From NCBI RefSeq assembly GCF_027105095.1, contig NZ_CP114278.1:3012501-3076500 (forward strand): a DNA stretch of 64,000 bases, written 5' to 3'. The notes under the pieces were generated by a model. It searched no databases. It was given only the letters and a program-made list of their open reading frames with translations, and had not been told where the DNA came from. This DNA comes from Brevundimonas vesicularis. GTDB taxonomy: Bacteria > Pseudomonadota > Alphaproteobacteria > Caulobacterales > Caulobacteraceae. Of this stretch, positions 27,880 through 36,493 are shown in pieces (within the stretch, counting starts at the first letter, position 1; each line of letters begins with the position of its first letter). The position numbers and the translations under genes are program-made.

Positions 27880-28260
27880 CTAAGGTTTGGCGTAGATTTG
27901 AAGCGAAGGCTCTGCCTGGTCCATTTCGTCACCTAGCTCGAATGACGGCATTGGCGCGCCAAAGCTCTGTAGCGCCTTGGCGACATTTGTCGCGCGACGG
28001 CCTTCAAGAGAGCTTTGCGTCGGTTGCGGCAACCCTCTGACAATCAGGACCACACTGCTGCAATCCAACGCGGCTTGCGCGGGCCAGTCGATGACCTTTG
28101 CAAAGAATGGTGAGAGGCTGTCCGCGTTCGGTGTAAATCTGAGCGGAGCAAAGCCTTCAGAACAGATCACGCGTCCGACGGGAGAGCGAGATTTTGGAGC
28201 GGATGTCGCGCAGCCGCTGATGCTTAGGATCGCGATTGCAGTCAAAAGCCGATGCATCAT
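27880..28260 (-). CDS. Lipoprotein with a partial OmpA-like pattern
   Basis: The product is 126 residues. A short signal peptide ends in the lipobox LSISGC (C17). The rest has a degenerate OmpA-C pattern: LRFTPNADSLSPFFAKVIDW, then VVLIVRGLPQ, and RRATNVAKALQSFGAP. The peptidoglycan-binding aspartate/arginine pair is not clear. Base composition is visibly lower in GC than the neighbours. It is convergent with the DUF6624-like gene. It could be a decayed Pal-like protein or an independent small lipoprotein. Confidence 0.6.
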   Translation of the reverse strand: MMHRLLTAIAILSISGCATSAPKSRSPVGRVICSEGFAPLRFTPNADSLSPFFAKVIDWPAQAALDCSSVVLIVRGLPQPTQSSLEGRRATNVAKALQSFGAPMPSFELGDEMDQAEPSLQIYAKP

Positions 28261-28842
28261 GAATTCTAACCCTCCGAAAATAGAGCGCCAGCCCAGATCG
28301 GCGCCCTTATCCCACTGACAGCATTTCAGTTAGTTGGTGTCGCGGTCGCAATAACAATCCCATTGGGCCTCGGTGAAAGCTGCACCTTGGTTTGCTTGCA
28401 CAGCGCCACTAGCGGCAATCATAGGTCACGCAGGCACAGACAATGGCTTCGACGGCGGCGCTGCGTTCTAAGCCCCCCGCACTCTTGACCAATGCCCCAC
28501 CCGCCACGCCGCGCAGCAGCACCGCCGCCAGAACCGGCCCAACCCCACGTCGACGCATCATCATCGTCGGAAGTCCCCACAAATCCCGAACCCTAGACCT
28601 ACGCGCCCCCGACCCCGACGCCAACCCCGAAGGCTGTTACTGTGTTACGTTCGAGTATCGCTTTCGCGGGGAGGAGCGGATTGGCGAACACCTCCCAAAT
28701 CGTCATTCCGGGGCCGAGCGCAGCGAGGAACCCGGAACCCAGGACCAGCGCCTCGCCATTGAAACAGCAGGCATCCAGCTCCCCCTCCTGGCTTCCGGGT
28801 TCGTCCTCCGGACGTCCCGGACTGACGCCGACGGGGTGAGGC
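28261..28842. other. 582-bp stretch without a confident gene
   Basis: No open frame here has convincing coding character. Two small minus-strand candidates are noted. One at 28409-28624 (most plausibly from an ATG at 28558) would encode a basic leader, a hydrophobic stretch and the end CACVTYDCR. The other at 28330-28422 would encode 30 residues ending WDCYCDRDTN. The right half is occupied by an inverted-repeat element. The long plus-strand frame from 28443 is antisense to these and looks like a shadow. Confidence 0.6.
28704..28827. repeat. Inverted-repeat element upstream of the ribokinase 3' end
   Basis: The left arm contains GAACCCGGAACCCAGG and the right arm its near-exact reverse complement (15 of 16 bases), with further pairing outwards between CATTCCGGGG and CCCGGACTGACG. 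Base content and structure suggest an interspersed palindromic repeat. The family is different from the GGGGAGGGGG and GCGAGTGG elements. Confidence 0.65.
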
Positions 28843-29688
28843 TCAGGACGCTAAAAGCGCCTCGACCTGATCGCGCTCCGGCGCTGAGGGCTGCGCGCCC
28901 GGGCGGGTCGCGGCGAAGGCCCCGGCGGCGCAGGCGAAGCGCAGCGCCTCGGCCGGGTCCATGCCTTCCAGCAAAGCCACCGTGATGGCGGCGACGAAGG
29001 CGTCGCCCGCGCCCGTCGCATCGACCGCCTCGACGGCCGGCGGGGTCGCCCAGGCCATTTCGACGCCCCGCTGATACAGGGCCGCGCCTCGGGCGCCCTT
29101 GGTGACGACGACCCGTCCCCCGCCCCGGTGCAGGCCGTCGCCATAGAAGGCCGCCTCGGTCTCGTTGACGACGATCAGGTCGGCGCGGCGCAGCAGCAGT
29201 TCCGACACCGGCGCGGCGGGCGCCAGATTGGCGCAGACGAAGCCCGTCGCCCGGCCCACCGCCGCCTCCACCGTCTCGATCGGCAGCTCCAGCTGCACGA
29301 TCAGCGCGCCCTCGATCCGCTGGGGCAGTTGTTCAGGAGTGACCATATGGTTGGCGCCGGCCGCGACCACGATCTGGTTCTCGCCGGTCGGATCGACGGC
29401 GATCAGGGCCACGCCCGTCGGGGCCGCCACATCGACCTCCACCCCCGCCAGATCGACGCCCAGGTCCTCCATCAGAGCCAAGGCCTCGCCGGCCATGGCG
29501 TCGTTCCCGACCCGGCCGATCAGACAGACCTCGGCGCCCAGTTTCTCGGCCGCCAGCGCCTGATTGGCGCCCTTGCCGCCGGGATGGCGCGCCAGGGTCG
29601 CCCCCGTCACCGTCTCGCCCGGTGCCGGCAGTTGGGGCGCAGTGGCGACCAGATCCAGATTGATCGAGCCGACGACGGTGATCCTCAT
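28843..29688 (-). CDS. Ribokinase-like PfkB-family sugar kinase
   Basis: The product is 281 residues. The signatures are VVGSINLDLVATAPQLP at the N-terminus, HPGGKGANQALAAEKLGAEV (PfkB signature 1), the NETEA segment, and DATGAGDAFVAAI (PfkB signature 2 with catalytic aspartate). It most likely phosphorylates ribose or a related sugar. It overlaps the upstream nucleoside hydrolase by four bases, so the pair would release ribose from nucleosides and trap it as ribose 5-phosphate. Confidence 0.9.
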   Translation of the reverse strand: MRITVVGSINLDLVATAPQLPAPGETVTGATLARHPGGKGANQALAAEKLGAEVCLIGRVGNDAMAGEALALMEDLGVDLAGVEVDVAAPTGVALIAVDPTGENQIVVAAGANHMVTPEQLPQRIEGALIVQLELPIETVEAAVGRATGFVCANLAPAAPVSELLLRRADLIVVNETEAAFYGDGLHRGGGRVVVTKGARGAALYQRGVEMAWATPPAVEAVDATGAGDAFVAAITVALLEGMDPAEALRFACAAGAFAATRPGAQPSAPERDQVEALLAS

Positions 29689-30665
29689 GCGCCGGCCTCC
29701 AGCGGCTCAACCTCCAGAGCTTGGGCCTTCAGCTTGGCGACGATCAGGTCGAACACCCCTTGCGCATCCGCCGCGACCGCCCAGCGATGCCGCGCCGTCG
29801 CCGGATCAATCCGGAACTCCACCGCCGTATGCCCGCGCGTCAGGTCCGAACCCGTCTCCACCTCGATCCGGCAGGGCTTGGTTTCGAATAGGTCAGGCCG
29901 GATCAGCCAGGCGATGGGACACGGGTCATGCAATGGGGCGCCCCAATCGAAAGTGGGCCAGCCCACGATCTCGCGCTCCACCCGCTGCGAGAACCGCAGC
30001 GTTGACGCCGCCGCCCGCGCGGCCTCGCTGTCGATGGCCTCTATCGCCGCGATCCGGGCCTCGGTCGCACGCACCTGATGGGTCGCATCCAGGCCGAAGG
30101 CGACCACCTGACACCCCGATCCGAACACCACCGCCGCCGCATCGGGATCGGCCCAGATGTTGAACTCGGCCGACGCGGTGACATTGCCGCCTTCCGACCG
30201 CGCCCCGCCCATGACGACCACCGGCCCCAGCCGTTCGGCCAGCCGCCGCTCACGCCGCATCGCCAGCGCCAGATTGGTCATCGGCCCCAGAACGGCGATG
30301 GCGACCGAACCTTCGGGCCGGCTCATCACCAGATCGACGATGGCGTTGGCGGCCGGCCCGTCGCCGACGATCCCCGTCGGCTCGAACGGCTCCAGATCGC
30401 CCAGACCCTCGGCGCCGTGAAACGCGCCCGCGCCCGCCGGCGGACGTTTCAGCGGCCGCTCGGCCCCGCCGAACACCGGAACATCCTCGCGCCCGGCGAT
30501 CTGGCGGATGATGCGCGCATTGCGCTGGGTCTTGGCGCCGGGAACATTGCCCCCGACCGTGGTGACGGCCAGCAGCTCCAGCTCGGGCGCGGCGAAGGCC
30601 AGAAACAGCGCCACGGCGTCGTCCACGCCGGGGTCGCAATCGATGATCAGGGACTGAATAGACAC
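29685..30665 (-). CDS. Nucleoside hydrolase, IunH family
   Basis: The product is 326 residues. The calcium-binding motif is DCDPGVDDAVAL (residues 9-20). AVTTVGGNV, AIAVLGPMTNLALAM and GNVTASAEFNIWADPDAAAVVF follow in family order, with the final ligand aspartate in LHDPCPIAWL. It hydrolyses the N-glycosidic bond of ribonucleosides. Together with the downstream ribokinase it forms a nucleoside salvage operon. Whether it prefers purine or pyrimidine nucleosides cannot be read from the sequence. Confidence 0.93.
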   Translation of the reverse strand: MSIQSLIIDCDPGVDDAVALFLAFAAPELELLAVTTVGGNVPGAKTQRNARIIRQIAGREDVPVFGGAERPLKRPPAGAGAFHGAEGLGDLEPFEPTGIVGDGPAANAIVDLVMSRPEGSVAIAVLGPMTNLALAMRRERRLAERLGPVVVMGGARSEGGNVTASAEFNIWADPDAAAVVFGSGCQVVAFGLDATHQVRATEARIAAIEAIDSEAARAAASTLRFSQRVEREIVGWPTFDWGAPLHDPCPIAWLIRPDLFETKPCRIEVETGSDLTRGHTAVEFRIDPATARHRWAVAADAQGVFDLIVAKLKAQALEVEPLEAGA

Positions 30666-30714
30666 CGCCCATGACTAGGCAGGCCGGCCGCGCGGAGCAA
30701 GCCGCAACCGCGCC

Positions 30715-31392
30715 TCAGACCCGACACGCTTCCACGCACGCCTGGGCCAGCACCTCCGCCGAATCCGTCAGGGGAACCGGCGTATCCTCGGCCCTCAGCA
30801 GCAGCGGCACCTCGGTGCAGCCGGCGATCAGCCCGTGCGCGCCCGCCTCCGCCAGGGTCTGAGCCAGCCGCAACATCCCTGCCCGCGCCGCCTCGCCGAC
30901 ATCGCCGCGCTTGACCCCGTAGACCAGCGCCATGAAGGCCTCGCGGTCCGCGCCCTCCAGCAGCACTGTCTCGACCCCGCGCGCCGCCAGCGCCTGCGTG
31001 TAAAGCCGCTCGCCCCCCGGCGTCGCCAGCACCCCGATCCGCTTGGCTCCAGAGACCGCCGCCGCGTCCGCGGTCGCCGCGATCATGTCGATGAAGCCCA
31101 GGCCCTTCGCGGCGCACAGCGCGCGGATGGCTCCCGCCTGGGCGTGGGCGGTGTTGCAGGGCATGGCGATCACCTCGGCCCCCGCCGCCGCCAGCCCCTC
31201 GGCCATCTGTCCCAGCACCACCTCGGCCTCGCCCGGCCGCGTGTTGCGATCGGGGACCTGGGGGTTCAGGTCCATCACCACCCGGATGTGATCAGCGTCC
31301 CCGTCCGCCGGTGTCAGCGCCTGCACCCGCGCCAGAAACGCCACCGTCGCCGCCGGTCCCATGCCGCCGATCACGCCCAGGATTTTGCTCAT
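30715..31392 (-). CDS. Aspartate/glutamate racemase family protein
   Basis: The product is 225 residues. The signatures are ILGVIGGMGPAATVAFLARV at the N-terminus, the first catalytic cysteine in AMPCNTAHA and the second in IAGCTEVPLLL. This pairing is typical of the PLP-independent Asp/Glu/hydantoin racemases, probably aspartate racemase. The ATG at 31392 overlaps the chrA stop. Length is normal. Confidence 0.92.
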   Translation of the reverse strand: MSKILGVIGGMGPAATVAFLARVQALTPADGDADHIRVVMDLNPQVPDRNTRPGEAEVVLGQMAEGLAAAGAEVIAMPCNTAHAQAGAIRALCAAKGLGFIDMIAATADAAAVSGAKRIGVLATPGGERLYTQALAARGVETVLLEGADREAFMALVYGVKRGDVGEAARAGMLRLAQTLAEAGAHGLIAGCTEVPLLLRAEDTPVPLTDSAEVLAQACVEACRV

Positions 31393-32594
31393 CGCATCAC
31401 GCCCCATCCCACGACCGCGGCGGCGGCCAGAACTGCCGGCACGGCGTAGCGGCTCTTCCAGGCCCACGCCACCGCCTGGGCGCCCGCAAAGATTGCCACG
31501 GCCGCCGCCATCGACGGCGCCCGCTGCAAGGTCGCCCAGCCCAGTTCCACGCTGGTCGCGGCGATGATGCCTGCGACGGCGGCGGCGACCCCGGCCAGAA
31601 GATCGTGCAGCCGCCGGTCCTCGACCACCGCCTCCAGCCGCTCATAGAAGATCATCGAAAAGGCGAAGGCGGGCGCGAACACCCCGGCCGTCATCGCCAG
31701 CGCCCCGCCCCAGCCCGCGACCACGAAGCCGACGAAGGTGCAAAAGATCACCAGCGGCGCCGGGATCACTCCCGCAAAGGCGATCCCGTCCAGAAACGTC
31801 CCGTCGTCGATCAGCCCGCGCCCCACCGTATCGGCGCGCACATAGGGAATGGCCGTATAGGCGCCGCCAAACGTCAGCAGCCCCGCCTTCAGCCCCGTCC
31901 AGAACATCGCGGCTGCGCCCACGTCGCCCCCCTGCCCCGAGGCTTGTCCCAAGACCGGCCCTCCGTCCCCCAGCCCGTGCATCGCCAAGGCTGCAACGAC
32001 CGCCAGCGCCACGACCCCGACGGCCAAGCCGACCCGCCCGGCCCGGACCAGCACATAGGCCGCCCCGCCCGCCGCCAGCACGATCCAGAACGCCGCCCCG
32101 GCCAGGGTCGCCGCAAAGCCGACGACGGCGACGGCCCACAGCCAGCGATCCTCCAGAATATGCGATCCGATCTTGCAGACGGCGCGCACGATCACCGCGA
32201 CCACCGCCGCCTGAACCCCCAGGAACGCCCCGGCCAGCAGGCCCACAACCGGCGACAGCGCCACATAGGCCCAGCCGATCCCCAGCATCAGGATCAGCCC
32301 CGGCAGCATGAACCCCAGGCCCGCCAGCAGGCCGCCGATCCGCCCCCGCGCCCGCATGCCCATGTGCACGCACAGCTCGTGCGCCTCCGGCCCCGGCAGG
32401 ACCTGCAACACCGCCAGCAGCCGGTTGAACCGCGCGCTGGACATCCACCCGTCCTGATCGACCAGCTCGCGCCGGATCATCGCGATCTGCGCCACCGGCC
32501 CGCCAAACGCCAGCAGCCCGAACCGCAGAAACCGCAGAAACACCGCCGTCAAAGACAGCGCCGGCGGGACAGGTTCGGACTGCGGCGCAATCAT
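31389..32594 (-). CDS. chrA: Chromate transporter ChrA
   Basis: The product is 401 residues, a long-chain CHR protein with two homologous halves. The first half has FLRFGLLAFGGPVAQIAMIRRELV and VLQVLPGPEAHELCVHMG. The second has FWTGLKAGLLTFGGAYTAIPYVR and IAFAGVIPAPLVIFCTFVGFVVAGWGG. ChrA exports chromate by proton exchange. The downstream racemase overlaps by four bases. No chrB regulator is visible nearby. Confidence 0.93.
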   Translation of the reverse strand: MIAPQSEPVPPALSLTAVFLRFLRFGLLAFGGPVAQIAMIRRELVDQDGWMSSARFNRLLAVLQVLPGPEAHELCVHMGMRARGRIGGLLAGLGFMLPGLILMLGIGWAYVALSPVVGLLAGAFLGVQAAVVAVIVRAVCKIGSHILEDRWLWAVAVVGFAATLAGAAFWIVLAAGGAAYVLVRAGRVGLAVGVVALAVVAALAMHGLGDGGPVLGQASGQGGDVGAAAMFWTGLKAGLLTFGGAYTAIPYVRADTVGRGLIDDGTFLDGIAFAGVIPAPLVIFCTFVGFVVAGWGGALAMTAGVFAPAFAFSMIFYERLEAVVEDRRLHDLLAGVAAAVAGIIAATSVELGWATLQRAPSMAAAVAIFAGAQAVAWAWKSRYAVPAVLAAAAVVGWGVMR

Positions 32595-32642
32595 CCGATC
32601 AGTCCCGATCTCGCTAAAAGGGTTTGCAAGTCAGGCCAGCCC

Positions 32643-33242
32643 TTACTCAGGGCTGGCCATGGCTCTTGCGACCGCGTCCTGCATCTCCACCCTCAAGCCG
32701 GCCCACTCGCTTTCGGGCCTCAGCTTGCCCTCGCATTGCTGTTGAAGGTGGCCCACGGGATAGACGTAACTTTCCGATCGCTGCGCTGCGGCGCCGATCT
32801 CTTGAGGCCCGACAAAAATGCCAAGGTCGGCAAGCCGACTTTCGGTGGCCATGCGGGCGGCGACCATCGATGACACGAGCGCGTCTGGGACAGGCGCCGC
32901 GCATCTCACGGCGTCGTATCGATAACGGACCATCGCCAGTGCGTAGAGGTCAGACGCCTTGTGTCGATCATGATCCGCCCAAGCCACCGAAGCCACGAAC
33001 AGACACAGAGGCTGAGCGTCGCCACGACCGTCCCAAAGCGCCGCACGATCGGCGTCGGATAGCGAGGCGCCCATAAATGTCGAGCATTGGCCCAAGGTGT
33101 TCGAGGCAACCGGCTGGATACCCTGCCCAGCACTGGCTTCACGCTTGTTTTCGGCCGAAGTGGCGGGTTCTGATCCGCAACCCAAAAGGCCCGCGGCGAC
33201 AAGCAGGGGGACAAGAACTTTCAAGATGCTCACCTTCGTCAA
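32643..33242 (-). CDS. Lipoprotein of unknown function
   Basis: The product is 199 residues. A signal peptide ends in the lipobox AGLLGC (C22). The mature part is helical with cysteines in LGQCST, PLCLFVAS, RCAAP and QQCEG. No domain is recognised. It lies on the same strand upstream of nothing related, between chrA and a DUF3253 gene, with free spacers on both sides. Confidence 0.75.
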   Translation of the reverse strand: MTKVSILKVLVPLLVAAGLLGCGSEPATSAENKREASAGQGIQPVASNTLGQCSTFMGASLSDADRAALWDGRGDAQPLCLFVASVAWADHDRHKASDLYALAMVRYRYDAVRCAAPVPDALVSSMVAARMATESRLADLGIFVGPQEIGAAAQRSESYVYPVGHLQQQCEGKLRPESEWAGLRVEMQDAVARAMASPE

Positions 33243-33320
33243 TGTCGCTTTCCGATCCGCAGCCCAGCTATGACACCGGCGTCAGCCTAAACCAGCACAA
33301 GCAGCGCGGCATAGACGCGA

Positions 33321-33587
33321 TCATCCAAAGTCGCAGCCCCCGTCTTGACCGCCTCGAGCCCGCGCGATCCGATAGGGTCCCGCGCGGACCGCCAGCGGCC
33401 GCCCCTTCCAGCTCAGTCGCACCGCGCCCTCGTTCACCAGGGCGTCCACCGCGGCGTGGACGTCAGGCATCGCCTCGCGCCACGCGCCGCCTTCGCCCGC
33501 GACCACCCGCGCGACCTCGCTGGGGCAGACGGTGGCGCCCTCGGCCCGAGCGGCCAGCAGCGCCAGGGTCGCCTCGCGCGGGTCCAT
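33321..33587 (-). CDS. DUF3253 winged-helix-like small protein
   Basis: The product is 88 residues. ATLALLAARAEGATVCPSEVARVV and WREAMPDVHAAVDALVNEGAVRLSWKG, followed by GPYRIAR, match the DUF3253 pattern of small proteins predicted to fold as winged helices. Function is unknown. It lies 14 bases downstream of the D-cysteine desulfhydrase gene on the same strand and is probably co-transcribed with it. Confidence 0.85.
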   Translation of the reverse strand: MDPREATLALLAARAEGATVCPSEVARVVAGEGGAWREAMPDVHAAVDALVNEGAVRLSWKGRPLAVRAGPYRIARARGGQDGGCDFG

Positions 33588-33601
33588 GACCGACGGCGCG
33601 C

Positions 33602-34612
33602 CTACAGCGCCCCTTCGATCTCGGTCTGATAGCCGAACAGCCCCTGCGCCCCGCCGGTGTGCAGGAACACCACCGTCTCGCCCCCAGAACCAGAAGTGAA
33701 CCGGCCGGCGCGCGCCAGGGCGATCAGCCCCTTCATCGCCTTGCCGGAATAGACCGGGTCCAGCACGATCCCGTCCAGACGCGCGGCCAGGGTCAAGGCG
33801 TCGATCACCCCCTGGTCGATCAGGCCATAGCCCTCGCCGACATAGTCGCAGTCGGCGACGACCATCTCGCGCGTCACCCGACCGGGCTGGCCCAACAGAG
33901 CGGCCGTCTCCTCGGCCAGTTTGAAGACGTTCGCCTCCTGCTTGTCCTTGGGCGCCCGCACACCGATGCCCAGCACGGGAATGTCCGCCCCCATGACCGC
34001 CAGCCCGGCGACCAGGCCCGCATGGGTGCCCGCGCTGCCCGTCGCCGTCACGATCCGGTGGACCTCCAGATCCATCTCATCGGCCTGGACCACGATCTCG
34101 CGCGCGCAATCGACATAGCCCAAAGCCCCGATCGGGTTCGATCCGCCGCCGGGAATGACATAGGGCTTGCCGCCCCGCGCCCGCACCACGTCCGCCGTCT
34201 TCTCCAGCTCGGCGACCATGTCCGTCCCGCCCGGCACGGTGCGCAGGGTTGCGCCGAACAGCCGGTCCAGCAGCACGTTGCCGTTGCCGACATAGTCCGT
34301 CGCCTTGGACCCCGTCCGCTCTTCCAGAATGATTTCGCAGGCCAGACCGTGGGCGGCGGCCGCCGCCGCCGTCTGGCGCACATGGTTCGACTGCACCGCC
34401 CCTTGCGTCACCAGGGTGTCGGCGTCCTGTTCGAACGCCGCCCCCAGCAGGAACTCCAGCTTGCGGGTCTTGTTGCCGCCGCCGGCCAGGCCGGTGCAGT
34501 CGTCGCGCTTGATCCACAGATCCAGACCCAACTCCTCCGACAGGCGGGGCAGCGGCTCCAGCGGCGTCGGCAGATGGGCCAGGCGGATACGGGCGAAACG
34601 GGCGAGATGCAT
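33602..34612 (-). CDS. dcyD: D-cysteine desulfhydrase / ACC deaminase-family PLP enzyme
   Basis: The product is 336 residues. The PLP lysine is K51 in [32 protein letters not shown] and [17 protein letters not shown] are family signatures, and [14 protein letters not shown] closes the domain. The family includes D-cysteine desulfhydrase and 1-aminocyclopropane-1-carboxylate deaminase. The former is the likelier role, since most non-rhizosphere members have it, but the specificity residues are not resolved here. The start at 34612 begins the conserved [15 protein letters not shown]; an upstream open frame is not coding. Confidence 0.87.
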   Translation of the reverse strand: MHLARFARIRLAHLPTPLEPLPRLSEELGLDLWIKRDDCTGLAGGGNKTRKLEFLLGAAFEQDADTLVTQGAVQSNHVRQTAAAAAAHGLACEIILEERTGSKATDYVGNGNVLLDRLFGATLRTVPGGTDMVAELEKTADVVRARGGKPYVIPGGGSNPIGALGYVDCAREIVVQADEMDLEVHRIVTATGSAGTHAGLVAGLAVMGADIPVLGIGVRAPKDKQEANVFKLAEETAALLGQPGRVTREMVVADCDYVGEGYGLIDQGVIDALTLAARLDGIVLDPVYSGKAMKGLIALARAGRFTSGSGGETVVFLHTGGAQGLFGYQTEIEGAL

Positions 34613-34707
34613 GGGACGGTTTCCTGTTCGCCGTCTTGATAGCCCGCGCCCGTGACATTCAAAAGCGCCAGACCCAGGCCGTCCGCCCCTTCGCCCCGCC
34701 TTCGGCC

Positions 34708-35238
34708 TCAGCCCGGCGCGCCGGCCTCGGCCACACGCGTCGGCGCAACGAAGGCGGCGTCGCACAGGGCCTGGGCGAAGGCTTGCGACGTGACCGCCTG
34801 CCGATCCATCAGGGCGTCCAGCACTCCGGCCCCCGCATCCACCGTCACGACCAGCGGATAACGCCCAACCACCTGACCGCCCTGGGCCGGATCGCGCAGT
34901 TCCGCCGTCGCCCGCACCCGGTGTTCGGCGCGATCGCCGGCCAGAATGGCCAGGCGCGGCGCCCGGCTCAGCGCCTCGACGTGGATGCTCAGGTTCAGCC
35001 GATGCCGACCGCCGGCGCACAGCCCCATTTCGTTCAGCACCTCGTCGTTGAAGGTGTCGGCGAAGTCGTCCTCGGCGTCCAGCCAGCCGGTCGTGGTTGT
35101 GACGCTGCCGATCCGCGCCTGCTCGGCCATGGCCGGCGACAGAGCCATCGGCTCGCCGCCGACATCCACCGAGGCGCAGGCCGTCAGTCCCGCACACGCC
35201 AGAAACGCCAAGATGGCGGTCGTCTTGATCTGTTTCAT
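34708..35238 (-). CDS. Lipoprotein of unknown function
   Basis: The product is 176 residues. A signal peptide ends in the lipobox AGLTAC (C21). The mature domain (about 150 residues) alternates strands and helices, with one disulfide possible between the cysteines in LCAGGRH and ALCDAAF. Two residues of Thr-rich VTTTTGW suggest a beta strand. The fold resembles small outer-membrane assembly lipoproteins but no family is recognised. It follows a 154-bp spacer. Confidence 0.75.
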   Translation of the reverse strand: MKQIKTTAILAFLACAGLTACASVDVGGEPMALSPAMAEQARIGSVTTTTGWLDAEDDFADTFNDEVLNEMGLCAGGRHRLNLSIHVEALSRAPRLAILAGDRAEHRVRATAELRDPAQGGQVVGRYPLVVTVDAGAGVLDALMDRQAVTSQAFAQALCDAAFVAPTRVAEAGAPG

Positions 35239-35392
35239 GGTTCCCTCTCCCTAGAGGCCCTCACCAAGCGTGACAGAAAATGAACTCCGCCTGAACGCTG
35301 TTCGACAAGCGCTTGCAATAACCTTCGCCCTCATCACATGGCCCTCCCACGGTCTGGCTAACGACGGGCCTTTCCGATGCCACGCCGCGCGA

Positions 35393-35785
35393 TCACGCCT
35401 CAGTGGAGGCCGCCTTGCCGATGGGCCCCAGATGGGTCTGGTCGAACGACCCTCCGATCTTCAACCCATAACCGAGCATCCGATCCAAGCCGATGTGGGC
35501 GCCCCAGATCAACGCCAGCGGCGTCAGCATGGGCGCCGCCCACAGACCGGCCAGACCCAGCACCACTGGACCCGCTTGGCTGTGCGCCAGATTATAGGCC
35601 CAGGCCCCGACGCGGCCGCCAAACAGATAGCCCGCGAACGACAGGTCAGGCGCCAGGAAGGCTGCTACAAACAGCCACCATGGCGCGCCGATATGGGCGT
35701 AGAGCCCGACGCACAACACCAGGATCGCCAGGCTTTCCAGCCTCAGCCAGTTCCGCATCGCGGGGACCGTCGTCATGCCGCTCAT
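35393..35785 (-). CDS. DUF4260 membrane protein
   Basis: The product is 130 residues with three to four membrane segments. The signatures are LRLESLAILVLCVGLYAHIG, WWLFVAAFLAPDLSFAGYLFGGRVGAWAYNLAHS and the C-terminal GAHIGLDRMLGYGLKI, matching DUF4260. Function is unknown. Start candidates are ATGs at 35797, 35785 and 35776; 35785 is chosen since 35797 is inside the operator palindrome. It is divergent from the TetR gene and very likely its target. Confidence 0.83.
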   Translation of the reverse strand: MSGMTTVPAMRNWLRLESLAILVLCVGLYAHIGAPWWLFVAAFLAPDLSFAGYLFGGRVGAWAYNLAHSQAGPVVLGLAGLWAAPMLTPLALIWGAHIGLDRMLGYGLKIGGSFDQTHLGPIGKAASTEA

Positions 35786-35794
35786 CAGGCGCTC

Positions 35795-35846
35795 CATATG
35801 TCCCGCTTGTGGGACATATGGATATGTCTCATGTATGGGACATGTC
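35795..35846. promoter_or_regulatory. Two tandem palindromic operators between DUF4260 and tetR genes
   Basis: Site 1 is CATATGTCCC-N6-GGGACATATG (35795-35820), perfect over 10 bp per arm. Site 2 is GATATGTCTC-N6-GGGACATGTC (35821-35846), nearly identical with two mismatches. They abut, giving a shared core TGTCYC-N6-GGGACA with 26-bp spacing. They cover the whole divergent spacer and the alternative start codons on both sides, as expected for an autoregulated TetR repressor. Confidence 0.85.
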
Positions 35847-36459
35847 AACCGTACTCCCAAAGGTTCGCCCTCGCGATCGACCCGCGACCGAAACCGCCAT
35901 CGTCGAGGCCGCCCGCCGACTACTCCTCCGCGACGGCTGGACAGCACTGAATGTCCAGGCTCTTGCCGCCGAGGCGGCCGTGGATCGCAAGTTGATCTAT
36001 CGCTATTTCACCGATCTCGACGGCGTGGTCGAACGCCTGGCCGCACGAGCAGACATCTGGCTGGGCCAGGCTCTTGCAAAACGGCCGCCGTCGACGGCGA
36101 GCACCTATCGCGACTTCATGCGCGAGTCGGTCCTGGCCTATCTGCATGTCCTGCGCACCCAGCCTCTGGTTCTGCGGATGCTGGCCTGGGAGATCGCGCA
36201 GGACACGCCGCTTCTGCGGCGCCTGGAAGCGGCCCGGTCGCGCGTGATGCAGGACTGGATGGCCGCGCGTCGCCCTCAGATCGCTCTTCCCGCCGAGGGG
36301 GATGCGGTCGCGCTGAACGTCATCGTTCTGGCGGCGGTTCAGCACCTGGCCCTGGCTTCCGACGCGCGGGGCCGCTTCGCCGGCGTTGAACTGGACGACC
36401 CGGGGTGGGCCCGAATCGAGGCCGCGATCGATCGCCTGATGCAGGTCTGGCCGGATTGA
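35842..36459 (+). CDS. TetR-family transcriptional regulator
   Basis: The product is 205 residues from this start. The N-terminal helix-turn-helix runs from ETAIVEAARRLLLRDGWTALNVQALAAEAAVDRKLIYRYFTDLDGVVERL (about 16-65). The C-terminal ligand domain is helical. In-frame ATGs at 35818 and 35824 lie inside the operators and would add only M-D-M-S-H-V-W-D. The third ATG at 35842, which starts MSTVLPKVRPRD, is preferred. It should repress itself and the DUF4260 gene. The inducer is unknown. Confidence 0.9.
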   Translation: MSTVLPKVRPRDRPATETAIVEAARRLLLRDGWTALNVQALAAEAAVDRKLIYRYFTDLDGVVERLAARADIWLGQALAKRPPSTASTYRDFMRESVLAYLHVLRTQPLVLRMLAWEIAQDTPLLRRLEAARSRVMQDWMAARRPQIALPAEGDAVALNVIVLAAVQHLALASDARGRFAGVELDDPGWARIEAAIDRLMQVWPD

Positions 36460-36493
36460 TCGCCGTGGCGGAGGACGTCGGGAGCCAAAGCCG

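Noticed and set aside
28443..28985. A 180-codon plus-strand frame
   Set aside because: It runs into the ribokinase gene antisense and through an inverted repeat, with no recognisable domain.
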